From Lewinellaceae bacterium (GTDB lineage: Bacteria; Bacteroidota; Bacteroidia; Chitinophagales; Saprospiraceae): DNA of 24,793 bases. The translations under genes were made by a program, and so were the position numbers. The stretch lies in NCBI GenBank assembly GCA_016711435.1, contig JADJSY010000037.1, positions 1 through 24,793 of the forward strand. Direction: 5' to 3'. Position 1 is the stretch's first letter, and every line of letters starts with the position of its first letter. This document shows positions 9,129 through 17,895 of this stretch, in pieces. The notes under the pieces are model-generated. The model did no database searches, had not been told where the DNA came from, and saw only the letters and a program-made list of their open reading frames with translations.

Positions 9129-10462
9129 CACAACCGCCACTTAATGAACATGACGAACTGGAGCAATATCTTCGTTCCGAATTGCGTGATTTTGCTCCGG
9201 AAGCGCCTGACCTGCTTTGGACAGGTATCGAAGCACGGTTACCACGTCGTCGCCGTCGTTTGATATTTTTCTGGTGGTGGCTAACTGGAGGTATAACCGT
9301 AGGCCTGTTGACGGGTATGACCTACAGTTACAATAGCGAGCAGCCGATTGCCTTGAGTACTACGACTATTAAGTCGTCCATAAACTATGAGCAGTCTCAA
9401 AATACCACTGCCACCGTTGAAACGTCGGCTGTAACTCTGACTAATTTGCCTGCATCAAATGAACCAGAATCTGTGAAGGAGAAAGGTACAAATCCTTTGA
9501 AGCCAAGCCGAATGCATGATGCCGAAATTCTATCAGTTCAAGTAATTTCTGAAAAATTCCGATCAATAGCGAACCAACCTGCCACTATTCCTCTGACCCT
9601 CCCGACCGTTGTATCGCTGCCATATTTGAAACCTTCTTTATTGGACTGTAGGAAAAAGACTGAATTAGAATTTTTTACGCAGGTACCAAGGATTCAACCT
9701 GTTCGGGCACGAAACTGGCAAATCAATGCCATTGCCGGTCCGGTATGGCAATGGCAGCAACCGGTAACGGGAGCACCCGGCCACACGAATCAATTGGTTT
9801 TTGCCGAACATAGTGAAGGCCCCGCCACCGGTTGGCAGGCTGGGTTGTCCGTGCGTTTTGCAGTTCGTCCGAACTGGCAAATCAGTTCCGGTCTATGGCG
9901 ACGGACAACTCAGCAGATTTCATCCCATACTGCCGAATTACGCCTTATGGACGGCGTTTGCCTTAATCCTTATGACACCGGTTCAAAAGTTTATGAATTT
10001 CAATACGGCCTGCATTCCAGCGGAAATGAATCTAACCTGACAGTACGCATCGCGCAAGTGGACAGCATGTCTGCAATGTCTGCTGACGAACCATTTTTAT
10101 TAACCATGCGTACTTCGCGCCAGCGAACGGACTGGATGCTTCCGCTGGCATTGCGGCGCACATTTGGTCGTGGCCGCTGGCAGGGTTTTATGGAAGGCGG
10201 TGGAACACTGAATGTTCCGGGCAACATATCTATACAGGTAGATCATTTTTCGGAGATGTGTGAGGATTTGTGCTTTGAAGCCAATCATATGCCGACGCTA
10301 ACCAGCCAGGAACGCGGGAGCGTTTCATTCTCATGGCTGGTAAGTGCCGGAGTCGATTACTCTTTAGGGCGGAATTGGAGTTTACAGGCATCTCCTATGC
10401 TCTTTGGACAGAAAAATCAACTTGGTTTATCGCTCAGTACAGGGCTAAACCTGAAATTTTAA
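9125..10462 (+). CDS. Anti-sigma-like membrane protein with C-terminal beta-barrel-like region
   Basis: 445 residues, overlapping the sigma gene by 4 nt. Residues 1-42 are soluble (DELEQYLRSELRDFAPEAPD, then LLWTGIEARLP), the pattern of small cytoplasmic domains in proteins that pair with ECF sigma factors in Bacteroidota. RRRRRLIFFWWW and a single hydrophobic helix (about 46-66) follow. Residues 70-195 are a low-complexity Ser/Thr/Pro linker. From about 195 to the end, alternating strands with aromatic ends (NWQINAIAGPVWQWQ, GWQAGLSVRFAVRPNWQISSG, NWSLQASPMLF) end in LNLKF, a terminal Phe as in outer-membrane beta barrels. I infer a sigma regulator spanning the inner membrane with a barrel-like sensory end. 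I do not recognise a named family for the whole. Confidence 0.65.
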   Translation: MTQPPLNEHDELEQYLRSELRDFAPEAPDLLWTGIEARLPRRRRRLIFFWWWLTGGITVGLLTGMTYSYNSEQPIALSTTTIKSSINYEQSQNTTATVETSAVTLTNLPASNEPESVKEKGTNPLKPSRMHDAEILSVQVISEKFRSIANQPATIPLTLPTVVSLPYLKPSLLDCRKKTELEFFTQVPRIQPVRARNWQINAIAGPVWQWQQPVTGAPGHTNQLVFAEHSEGPATGWQAGLSVRFAVRPNWQISSGLWRRTTQQISSHTAELRLMDGVCLNPYDTGSKVYEFQYGLHSSGNESNLTVRIAQVDSMSAMSADEPFLLTMRTSRQRTDWMLPLALRRTFGRGRWQGFMEGGGTLNVPGNISIQVDHFSEMCEDLCFEANHMPTLTSQERGSVSFSWLVSAGVDYSLGRNWSLQASPMLFGQKNQLGLSLSTGLNLKF

Positions 10463-10505
10463 TTATCCGCTTTCATCAAACTATTTCACACACAATCAAC
10501 TGTTT

Positions 10506-11477
10506 ATGAACAAACTACTACTTTCCTGCCTTCTCATTTTTCATTCCTTGTGGGCTGCACAGGCACAGAATAATCTGGAATTGCATATTTCGCCGCGCCT
10601 TGGTACTGCGTCGTTCGCGCTGAATACACCCGTTTCTGCCGGCTCTTATGATTACAAAATCACCCGTTTAGAATACTACATTTCCAAGATCAAAGTGGTA
10701 CACGATGGCGGTCAGGAAACACCCATAACTGACCTGTTCTTGTTGGTTCGCCCTGCCGTAGACAGTATGTACGATCTCGGCTCATATCCGAATATTACCA
10801 ATGTGGAAAGCATCATATTTTCAGTAGGCGTAGATCAAGCCTATAACCACCTCGACCCGGCTTCGTATCCAGCCAATCACCCGCTGGCTCCCCAAAACCC
10901 GGCCATGCAATGGGGTTGGTCAGCGGGTTATCGTTTCGTAGCCATTGAGGGCAAAGCGGGAACAAATTTCGCAAACGATTTTGAGATACATGCCCTGGGC
11001 GATGCGAATTATAAAACACTTACCCTACCCACTACGGCTGAAACACATCAGAACGGCGATAAAACTATTCACGTAGTGGCTGACTACTCACAGGTGTTAA
11101 ACAGCATCAATGTTTCTACCGGCCTGATTGTACATGGCTCTTCAGGCAAAGCGGTGACACTGATGAATAACATGAAGAACGTCGTTTTTAGCGCTGAAAC
11201 ATCTTCCACACTTGATCCGGCGTTTGAAGGTACTTTTAACGTAATCCCTAATCCGGCCTTATCGGGTAAGGCTTCTGCTTTAATGACTTTACCGGCAGGT
11301 TTCTCTTACCGGATTTCATTGACTGAGTTGACCGGACGGGTTGTGTTGAGTCAGCCAATTGCTTCGGGTAGTCAATCTTTTGCGTTCAATCAAAACCTGA
11401 AAGCAGGCATATACTTCGTTTATTTGTGGCAAAACGAACGTGTAGTGGCTATCGAAAAATTAATTCTTACACAATAG
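10506..11477 (+). CDS. MbnP-family copper-binding protein with T9SS sorting domain
   Basis: Signal peptide of about 20 residues (MNKLLLSCLLIFHSLWAAQAQ). The body matches the MbnP family: SYDYKITRLEYYISKIKVV, NHLDPASYPANHPLAP, and NPAMQWGWSAGYRFVAIEG with Trp136 and Trp138. In methanotrophs MbnP binds copper and has a Trp converted to kynurenine by the diheme partner MbnH; Trp and His residues in this region are plausible counterparts, but I cannot align them here. From about residue 240 a type IX secretion tail appears (FNVIPNPALSG, YRISLTELTGRVV, LKAGIYFVYLW), so the protein should be exported to the cell surface or medium, unlike a periplasmic MbnP. Two diheme genes follow directly. Confidence 0.85.
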   Translation: MNKLLLSCLLIFHSLWAAQAQNNLELHISPRLGTASFALNTPVSAGSYDYKITRLEYYISKIKVVHDGGQETPITDLFLLVRPAVDSMYDLGSYPNITNVESIIFSVGVDQAYNHLDPASYPANHPLAPQNPAMQWGWSAGYRFVAIEGKAGTNFANDFEIHALGDANYKTLTLPTTAETHQNGDKTIHVVADYSQVLNSINVSTGLIVHGSSGKAVTLMNNMKNVVFSAETSSTLDPAFEGTFNVIPNPALSGKASALMTLPAGFSYRISLTELTGRVVLSQPIASGSQSFAFNQNLKAGIYFVYLWQNERVVAIEKLILTQ

Positions 11478-11489
11478 AAAATTTAGAGC

Positions 11490-11533
11490 AAGGGGCGTAC
11501 AATGGAGATTTGCGTTTCCACTGTACGCCCCTT
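11490..11533 (+). repeat. Strong hairpin between the MbnP gene and the first diheme gene
   Basis: AAGGGGCGTACA (11490-11501) is perfectly complementary to TGTACGCCCCTT (11522-11533); a further TGGA/TCCA pairing inside narrows the loop to about 10 nt. The hairpin ends 4 nt before ATG 11538. Only a short T-run follows. It may reduce read-through or translation downstream, or protect upstream mRNA. Confidence 0.8.
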
Positions 11534-11537
11534 TCCA

Positions 11538-12563
11538 ATGAAACGAGTCTGTTATATCGTAGTATTCCTTGCGATTATCGTTACTGCCTGTCGAAAAGAC
11601 ATGCCGGAGGTAACCCCTGTGGAACCGGAGCCGTTATTGGCAGTGCCGCCGGGCTTCCCTACTCCGGTTTTCCCGGATGGGAACGGACTTACTCCTGCCC
11701 GTTGGATGTTGGGGAAGAAATTGTTTTACGACCCGATCATGTCAAGCGACGGCACCCGATCATGTGCATCGTGCCACCATGCTGCCAGAGCATTTAGTGA
11801 TACGGTTGCATTCAGTCCCGGTATTGCCAACCGGCCCGGAACACGGAATGCCCCAACGCTGGCCAATATTGGCTACCATCCCTACTTCACTCGTGAAGGC
11901 GGCGTTCCGACCCTTGAAATGCAAATTCTTGTACCTATCCAAGAACACAACGAATTTGATTTTAATATTTTGCTAATTGTGGAACGGTTGCTGCACGATA
12001 CCGCCTACGTGCGTATGAGCCGCGAAGCATACGACCGAGATCCGGACGCCTTTGTCATAACACGCTCAATAGCCTGCTTCGAGCGGACTCTGGTCAGCGG
12101 ACAAAGTCCTTATGATCTGTATCATTTTCAAGGAAAAAATGAGGTGCTTACGACGGTTGAAAAACGCGGTTTGAACCTGTTTTTTTCCGAAAAAACCGAT
12201 TGTTCCCAATGCCACACAGGGTTCAACTTCACAAATTATACTTTTGAAAACAACGGCCTTTATGCAGATTATCCCGATCCCGGCCGCTTTCGGCTCACTG
12301 AATTGGAGAGCGACCGCGCGCGTTTTAAGGTGCCAACCTTGAGGAACATATCACTTACTTCGCCTTATATGCACGACGGATCTCTTACAACTTTAGAGGC
12401 AGTGGTGGAACATTATAATGCAGGTGGATATCCGCATCCGAATAAAAACGCACTCATCCGGCCGTTGGGTTTAACGGCCGGCGAAAAGGCTGATTTGGTA
12501 GCGTTTCTAAATAGCCTGACGGATCAAGCATTCGTTAGGAATCCAAAGTTTCGTCAAAATTGA
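11538..12563 (+). CDS. Diheme peroxidase-like lipoprotein (MbnH/MauG-type), first paralog
   Basis: Signal MKRVCYIVVFLAIIVTAC with a lipobox (Cys18); an upstream in-frame ATG at 11502 lies within a hairpin and is rejected. Two haem-binding motifs: CASCH at residues 76-80 and CSQCH at 222-226. The C-terminal motif RNISLTSPYMHDGSL, then EHYNAGG, is typical of the cytochrome c peroxidase/MauG superfamily; the Tyr of HYN falls where peroxidases have an axial Met and MauG has an axial Tyr (inferred without a computed alignment). Next to an MbnP gene the expected role is oxidation of a Trp in that partner. Unlike its neighbour it lacks the FWDGRA motif, having YFTREGG at that place. About 341 residues. 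Confidence 0.88.
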   Translation: MKRVCYIVVFLAIIVTACRKDMPEVTPVEPEPLLAVPPGFPTPVFPDGNGLTPARWMLGKKLFYDPIMSSDGTRSCASCHHAARAFSDTVAFSPGIANRPGTRNAPTLANIGYHPYFTREGGVPTLEMQILVPIQEHNEFDFNILLIVERLLHDTAYVRMSREAYDRDPDAFVITRSIACFERTLVSGQSPYDLYHFQGKNEVLTTVEKRGLNLFFSEKTDCSQCHTGFNFTNYTFENNGLYADYPDPGRFRLTELESDRARFKVPTLRNISLTSPYMHDGSLTTLEAVVEHYNAGGYPHPNKNALIRPLGLTAGEKADLVAFLNSLTDQAFVRNPKFRQN

Positions 12564-12573
12564 TTGTTCTGAA

Positions 12574-13652
12574 ATGAAAAACTGACTCTCCTGTTATTTA
12601 TAGTTTTCCTGATGGCTGCCTGTGATTCTAAAGATCCCGTCGAGCCACCCGCTACCTATGACCCTACACCTTACACCCTTCACGTAGGTTACTTTCCTGC
12701 GCCGGACTTGCCTGATGACAACAAACTGACAGTATCTACCGTACAACTCGGCCGGATGTTGTTTTATGAACCGCTGCTTTCAAAAGACGGCTCGCAAACC
12801 TGCGCTGATTGCCACAAACAGCCAGATGCTTTTTCAGACATTCGCCAATTCAGCATCGGGGTGGAAGGGTTGCCGGGCAAGCGCCAGGCGATGGCCATAA
12901 TGAACCTGGCCTGGCATCACAACGGACTATTCTGGGACGGTCGGGCACCGAATGTGCGCGACCAAGCACTTAAACCGATTCAGGATCCGCTCGAAATGAA
13001 CGAATCATTGTCCAATGTGATAGCCAAACTTTCGGCAAATAAGAAATATACCGATCAATTCGTCCGTGCTTTCGGCGACGCTTCCGTCACTTCCGAGCGG
13101 GTGGGACTCGCCTTGGAACAGTTCATGCTAACGCTTGTATCTAATGACGCCAAATACGACAAATGGAAAAACGGACAGGCAACGTTGAGCGATAGCGAAG
13201 AACGGGGACGGATGTTATTTTTCACGGAATTTGATCCCTTCGGTACGGAACGCGGGGCGGAGTGTTTTCACTGCCATGCGGGATTCAATTTTACGAACGA
13301 CGAATTTATGAATAACGGCCTCGATGCCGATGCCGAACAAACCGATGAAGGCCGCTGGAAAGTAACGCAAGATCCACTGGATCAAGCCAAATTCAAGGTG
13401 CCCAGCCTGCGCAACGTAGCGCTCACAGCGCCCTATATGCATGACGGACGTTTTGCTACGTTGGAATCTGTCATTGACCATTATAATACTGGCGTAAAAC
13501 AGTCGGCTACCATGGACGAACTTTTACAATATAACATCCAGCCAGGCGGCCTTCAATTGACCGTTCAGGATAAAGCCGATTTGATAGCGTTTTTGAAAAC
13601 ATTGACGGACCAGACCTTTTTGGAGAATCCGGCATATCAAAAGCCTGAGTAA
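12574..13652 (+). CDS. Diheme peroxidase-like lipoprotein (MbnH/MauG-type), second paralog, frameshift in signal
   Basis: The second tandem diheme gene. The longest uninterrupted frame begins at MAACDSKDP (12612), but adding one A in the A5 run at 12577-12581 gives MKKLTLLLFIVFLMAAC, a standard lipoprotein signal, so the real start is 12574, 10 nt after the previous stop. Haem motifs are CADCH (codons from 12801) and CFHCH (from 13263). NGLFWDGRAPNVRDQ is the usual interhaem Trp region of this superfamily, and RNVALTAPYMHDGRF with DHYNTGV carries the probable axial Tyr. Periplasmic, membrane-anchored; likely partner of the MbnP protein, or a peroxidase. Confidence 0.9.
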
Positions 13653-13704
13653 TCTTAGATCATAGAGAATTTCACACTCCCTTCACTTTCCAATTTTTAT
13701 TCTT

Positions 13705-15786
13705 ATGAAGATATTACCACGCGTAGTCCTGTTAGCCATACTATTATTTCAATCAGTATTTCAAATCTTAAATGCCCAATGCCAGTCTGACGAGATAGAA
13801 GTTCGTTTGATCATTGAAACGGATGATTACGGTTATGAAACGTTTTGGTCGCTGGTACCTAATGGCAATTCTTGCAATCAACTCCCAGTGGCTACTGGCG
13901 GCAATACCAATCAAGTGGGTTGTAACGGGGGCGGTCAACAGGACGCGACAACTGCTTACGGATACAGCGATAACGCGATTTTAAATGTTGGTCCATGGTG
14001 CTTGAAAACTGATTCTTCCTATATATTCTATCATGTGGACAACTACGGTGACGGTGGCACAAAATTCACTATCATGATTGGCGAATACCCTGTCCATCAA
14101 TTCAAAAGCACAGGCAATGGCGGTGAGTATAATTTTACGGTCACGTTGCCGCTTGCTTATAATGCCGCTCTATCCAAAATCAGCACCTACGGTTTCAATG
14201 ACCTGAAACCCACTGCTGTACACGGACAGATTTTCAATATGGGCGCTTCAACAATTAATACTATCGATCTGGCGTACTCCATAAATGGGGCGGCTCCATT
14301 GACCGAGACGCTTACAAATTTGAATATCCAACCTTTCATTTCCGCACATTTCAGTCTTTCTAATTTGTGGACGCCTACAGATACCGGATTTTACAACCTT
14401 CGGGTGTGGTTGAGTAACGTCAATAGTAATCCGGACCTGAATACATCCAATGACACCCTCAGCAAAGCAGTTTATTTCAGAGGGGACAAACCAATCTTGA
14501 TTGACCATTACCTGACGGATTCCGTCCTGATCAAAACCATCGGTGTTGCCGCAGACGGCCTGGATAAACCTCGCGACCTGGCTTTTGCACCTACACCTGC
14601 TCCCAATCTATGGGTAGTCAATAAAAAAACCGAGGCAAGTGGTGGTAGTACGGTCACTTATTTCGATGCAGGATTACCAACACAGGATGCACAGTTGAAA
14701 AAAGATCAGAACTCCTGGCATTTCATGTCTCTTCCAACAAGTATCGCATTCAGTTACAACGGAAATTTTGCCACTTCCCCCGGAGTGCTCGATGCTAATC
14801 ATCAAAATGGTGCTTCACATTTTACAGGTCCGGCACTTTGGAGTAGCGATTGGTCGGTGTATGCCGAACCTTCGGGCGGCAATGGCAGCCATCTTGATAT
14901 GTTGCACCAAAGCCCATTCAGCATGGGTGTTGAATGGGAAGAAGAAAATGTGTTTTGGGTAAACGACGGCTATAATGAAAACATCGTACGTTACGATTTT
15001 GACGAAGATCATGGCCCTGGCAATGACGATCACTCCGACGGCATCGTACACCGCTATACAGAAATACCAGTAAACAGAATAGACGATCATATTGCTAACC
15101 ACCTGGCGCTCGACCGAGAAAATGGCCTGCTCTATATTGTAGACAATGGAAACAAGCGGGTGCTTCGTTTAGATATTCATTCCGGCACTCCGACCAGTGA
15201 TCTGACACCTTATGCCGAGCCTTTACATGAATACAAAGCCATAACAGGAGCAGACTGGTCGGTTTATATTGATAGCCTCGACAAACCAAGCGGAATTGCC
15301 GTTATTGGTAATTACCTGTTAGTTTCGGATTACGGTACAGGAGAAATTATATTCTATGACCGGACAAGCGAAGAAGGTCTGGAATTAGGCCGATTCGATA
15401 CCGGCCCTGCGGGTATCATGGGAATAGAAATAGGTCCTGATGGAAAAATCTGGTACGTGAACACCACCCAAAACAAGGTGTATCAATTAGATTACACACC
15501 ATTCCTTGTGGCTGCCAATGAACCGGACAATACGCCGATATTTTCGGTATCCCCCAATCCAACGAACGCAGATTTTGAAGTACGGTTGGCAAGCAGGCAG
15601 AATAGTACAAACTACCGTTTGCGTGTGATGAATACTTTAGGCCAGTTGGTATTAGACCAACCATTTTCTTCCTACGCACCGGTTCACGTTGATTTGTCCG
15701 GCCAGGCGGACGGATACTATCTTGTGCAGGTAGCCGATCAAAAAGGCAGCCGTACTGAACGTGTGCTGTTGTCGCGCCGGCAGTAA
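13705..15786 (+). CDS. Secreted beta-propeller (NHL-like) protein with T9SS sorting domain
   Basis: 693 residues. A signal peptide ending LNAQ is followed by a Cys-containing Gly/Asn-rich region (residues 25-150), an immunoglobulin-like CARDB-type stretch (about 160-265, with TNLNIQPFISAHFSLSNL), then a propeller region (about 270-600) with NHL-like strands such as KPRDLAFAPTP, NHLALDRENGLLYIVDNGNK, KPSGIAVIGNYLLVSDYG and MGIEIGPDGKIWYVN. It is rich in Asp, His and Asn (DANHQNGASH, DEDHGPGNDDHSDG), which could bind metal. The end from about 612 (FSVSPNPTNADFEV, QADGYYLVQVAD) is a T9SS tail. The enzymatic or binding role is unknown; placement next to the diheme pair suggests it belongs to the same system. 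Confidence 0.8.
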   Translation: MKILPRVVLLAILLFQSVFQILNAQCQSDEIEVRLIIETDDYGYETFWSLVPNGNSCNQLPVATGGNTNQVGCNGGGQQDATTAYGYSDNAILNVGPWCLKTDSSYIFYHVDNYGDGGTKFTIMIGEYPVHQFKSTGNGGEYNFTVTLPLAYNAALSKISTYGFNDLKPTAVHGQIFNMGASTINTIDLAYSINGAAPLTETLTNLNIQPFISAHFSLSNLWTPTDTGFYNLRVWLSNVNSNPDLNTSNDTLSKAVYFRGDKPILIDHYLTDSVLIKTIGVAADGLDKPRDLAFAPTPAPNLWVVNKKTEASGGSTVTYFDAGLPTQDAQLKKDQNSWHFMSLPTSIAFSYNGNFATSPGVLDANHQNGASHFTGPALWSSDWSVYAEPSGGNGSHLDMLHQSPFSMGVEWEEENVFWVNDGYNENIVRYDFDEDHGPGNDDHSDGIVHRYTEIPVNRIDDHIANHLALDRENGLLYIVDNGNKRVLRLDIHSGTPTSDLTPYAEPLHEYKAITGADWSVYIDSLDKPSGIAVIGNYLLVSDYGTGEIIFYDRTSEEGLELGRFDTGPAGIMGIEIGPDGKIWYVNTTQNKVYQLDYTPFLVAANEPDNTPIFSVSPNPTNADFEVRLASRQNSTNYRLRVMNTLGQLVLDQPFSSYAPVHVDLSGQADGYYLVQVADQKGSRTERVLLSRRQ

Positions 15787-15856
15787 CCGTTCTAAATGCA
15801 AACAAGAGTTATTAGAAAAAGATATTTCCTTGACCATGTTACACGCATTTCTTTTT

Positions 15857-17895
15857 ATGAAACGCCTCTTGTTATCATTCCTGGTTTTTACGCAAAGTGG
15901 CTTGTTTGCTCAAAACCCTGCAACTGAGCAGCCTTGCCTTTTTGATGCTTTGAATCCACCGGCTACGTTGCGAGCGGCTGAAGCGCGAATCAGTGCGGCT
16001 GTCGCTCAATTAAAATCATCGAATGCTACTGAAAACAGCGACGACATCAGGCTTATCCCGGTAGTTGTACACGTCATTCACAATGGTGGTTCTGAAAACA
16101 TCAGTAAAGCCCAAATCGAACGGCAAATTGAAATTCTAAACGAAGACTTCGGCAAACTACCCGGTACACCGGGTGATGGTGCGGGCGTAGATACCCGTGT
16201 CCGGTTCTGTCTGGCAAATACAGATCCGCAAGGGCGCTGTACAGACGGGATCGTACGTTTGAAAACACCCCTGACTACGCACCAGCCTGTAGATAGAGCG
16301 TCCCTGAAAAACCTTTCGTTTTGGGATAACACCCGCTATTTGAATATTTATGTCGTAAAAACCATCAGCAACGGCGTGGGCGGTTATTCTTCGTTCCCTT
16401 ATGCTCCACCTGAAGAAGACGGTCTCGTAGTACGGCATAATCTGTTTGGCGATAGCGGAACAGCAGCAGCAGCCGGAGGCCGGACGGCAACACACGAAAT
16501 AGGTCATTGGTTGGGGTTATACCACACGTTTAATGGCGGCTGTGGTCAGGATACCTGTTCGGATGGCGACTACGTTTGCGATACGCCACCCGCAGCCAAT
16601 CCTAATTTTACATGCAACCTTAACGTCAATTCATGTGGAAATGATAATCCAAATCTGCCCGATCAGGTGCGCAACTACATGGATTATACGCCCGATGATT
16701 GCAAAAGCATATTTACGCAAGGGCAAAAGGATCGGATTACGGCAACACTCGATACAGTTCGTACTCATATCTGGACACCTGATAATGTAGTCGTCACCGG
16801 ATGCGACAGCGCCTATATGGAGCCACCTGTTTGCCTTGTTGTAGCGGATTTCGTTACATTGACACCGCAGGTTTGTCTGGAAGGAATAGTTTATTTTATA
16901 GATCGTTCACTTAATAGCGCTACCTCCTGGCAGTGGTTGTTTCCCGGCGGTATGCCTGCTACTTCCACACTTCAAAATCCTACTATAACTTACGACACGT
17001 TAGGCACATTTTCAGTCACTCTGATCGCTACGAATGCCAACGGCAGCGATACGCTTTTTTTAGAAAATTACGTCCAGGTTACGGAACCAGGCATTGGCCA
17101 GTCCTTGCCGTTTTCGGCTAATTTCGACGATGGGGTTTTTCCACCGACAGGTGCGGAGATATACAATCCAGACCTGGGCATTCATTGGGAGTTAGATTCG
17201 CTTGCGGCACACTCGCCGCCGTACGCTGCCCGTATCGACAATTTGGTGAACGTCAACTACGGAACCCGCGACGAAATCGTGCTACCTTTTCTAAATCTGA
17301 GCACATCCAACCCCGATTCGGCGTTGTCGCTCATTTTCTGGTGGGCTTATGCGCGATCCGACCCGAATTATTCGGATGAATTGATCGTACAGATTTCCAA
17401 AGACTGTGGCGTAAACTATACCAACATCCTGACCAAATCGGGTAATGCGCTTGTGACCGGCCCTACTCAAACCACTCCTTTTATCCCGACAGCCGCACAA
17501 TGGAGAAAAGCAACTGTCAACCTGTTTCAATACAGAACAGAGGAATATGTGAAAATCCGGTTTGTCAACGTAACGGATGGCGGTAACCGGCTGTACCTGG
17601 ATGATATTCAAATCGATGGCGGTCTGGTGACGGGCACAATTGAGCCGGAACGAGCCGCTTTCCCTGTTCGGATTTTTCCAAATCCCGCATTTGAACTTGT
17701 GCGGGTGCAGACAGAAGCCGGTTGGAATGAACCGATTCACATTCGAGTATTTGACACGCTGGGCAGATTGCTCCGCGATTATGGCCCCGATCCCGGCAAG
17801 ACCCTCGACCTGGCAGGGCTTCCGGCAGGGCTTATTTTTTCAAAATCGAATCAGCCGGACAGGTAGTGACCCTTCCGCTGATTAAAGTGAAATAA
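15857..17895 (+). CDS. Secreted M43 (pappalysin-type) zinc metalloprotease with PKD and T9SS domains, frameshifted
   Basis: Signal MKRLLLSFLVFTQSGLFAQ; an upstream in-frame ATG at 15836 is less likely. The catalytic domain covers about residues 60-320: IPVVVHVIHNGG, IEILNEDFGK, and the zinc site HEIGHWLGLYH with His213, Glu214, His217 and His223, then the Met-turn YMDY. A PKD domain follows (about 330-410: SWQWLFPGGMPATS, TYDTLGTFSVTLIATNANG), then a jelly-roll adhesion-like domain (about 415-590). The T9SS tail begins near 603 (VRIFPNPAFELVRVQ); a lost T near 17835 breaks it, and restoring it gives LPAGLYFFKIESAGQVVTLP with stop 17893-17895. The stop overlaps the next ATG. Likely a secreted protease. 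Confidence 0.9.

Noticed and set aside
11502..11537. Upstream ATG as start of the first diheme gene
   Set aside because: It lies in the loop of a strong hairpin, and the lipoprotein signal begins exactly at 11538.
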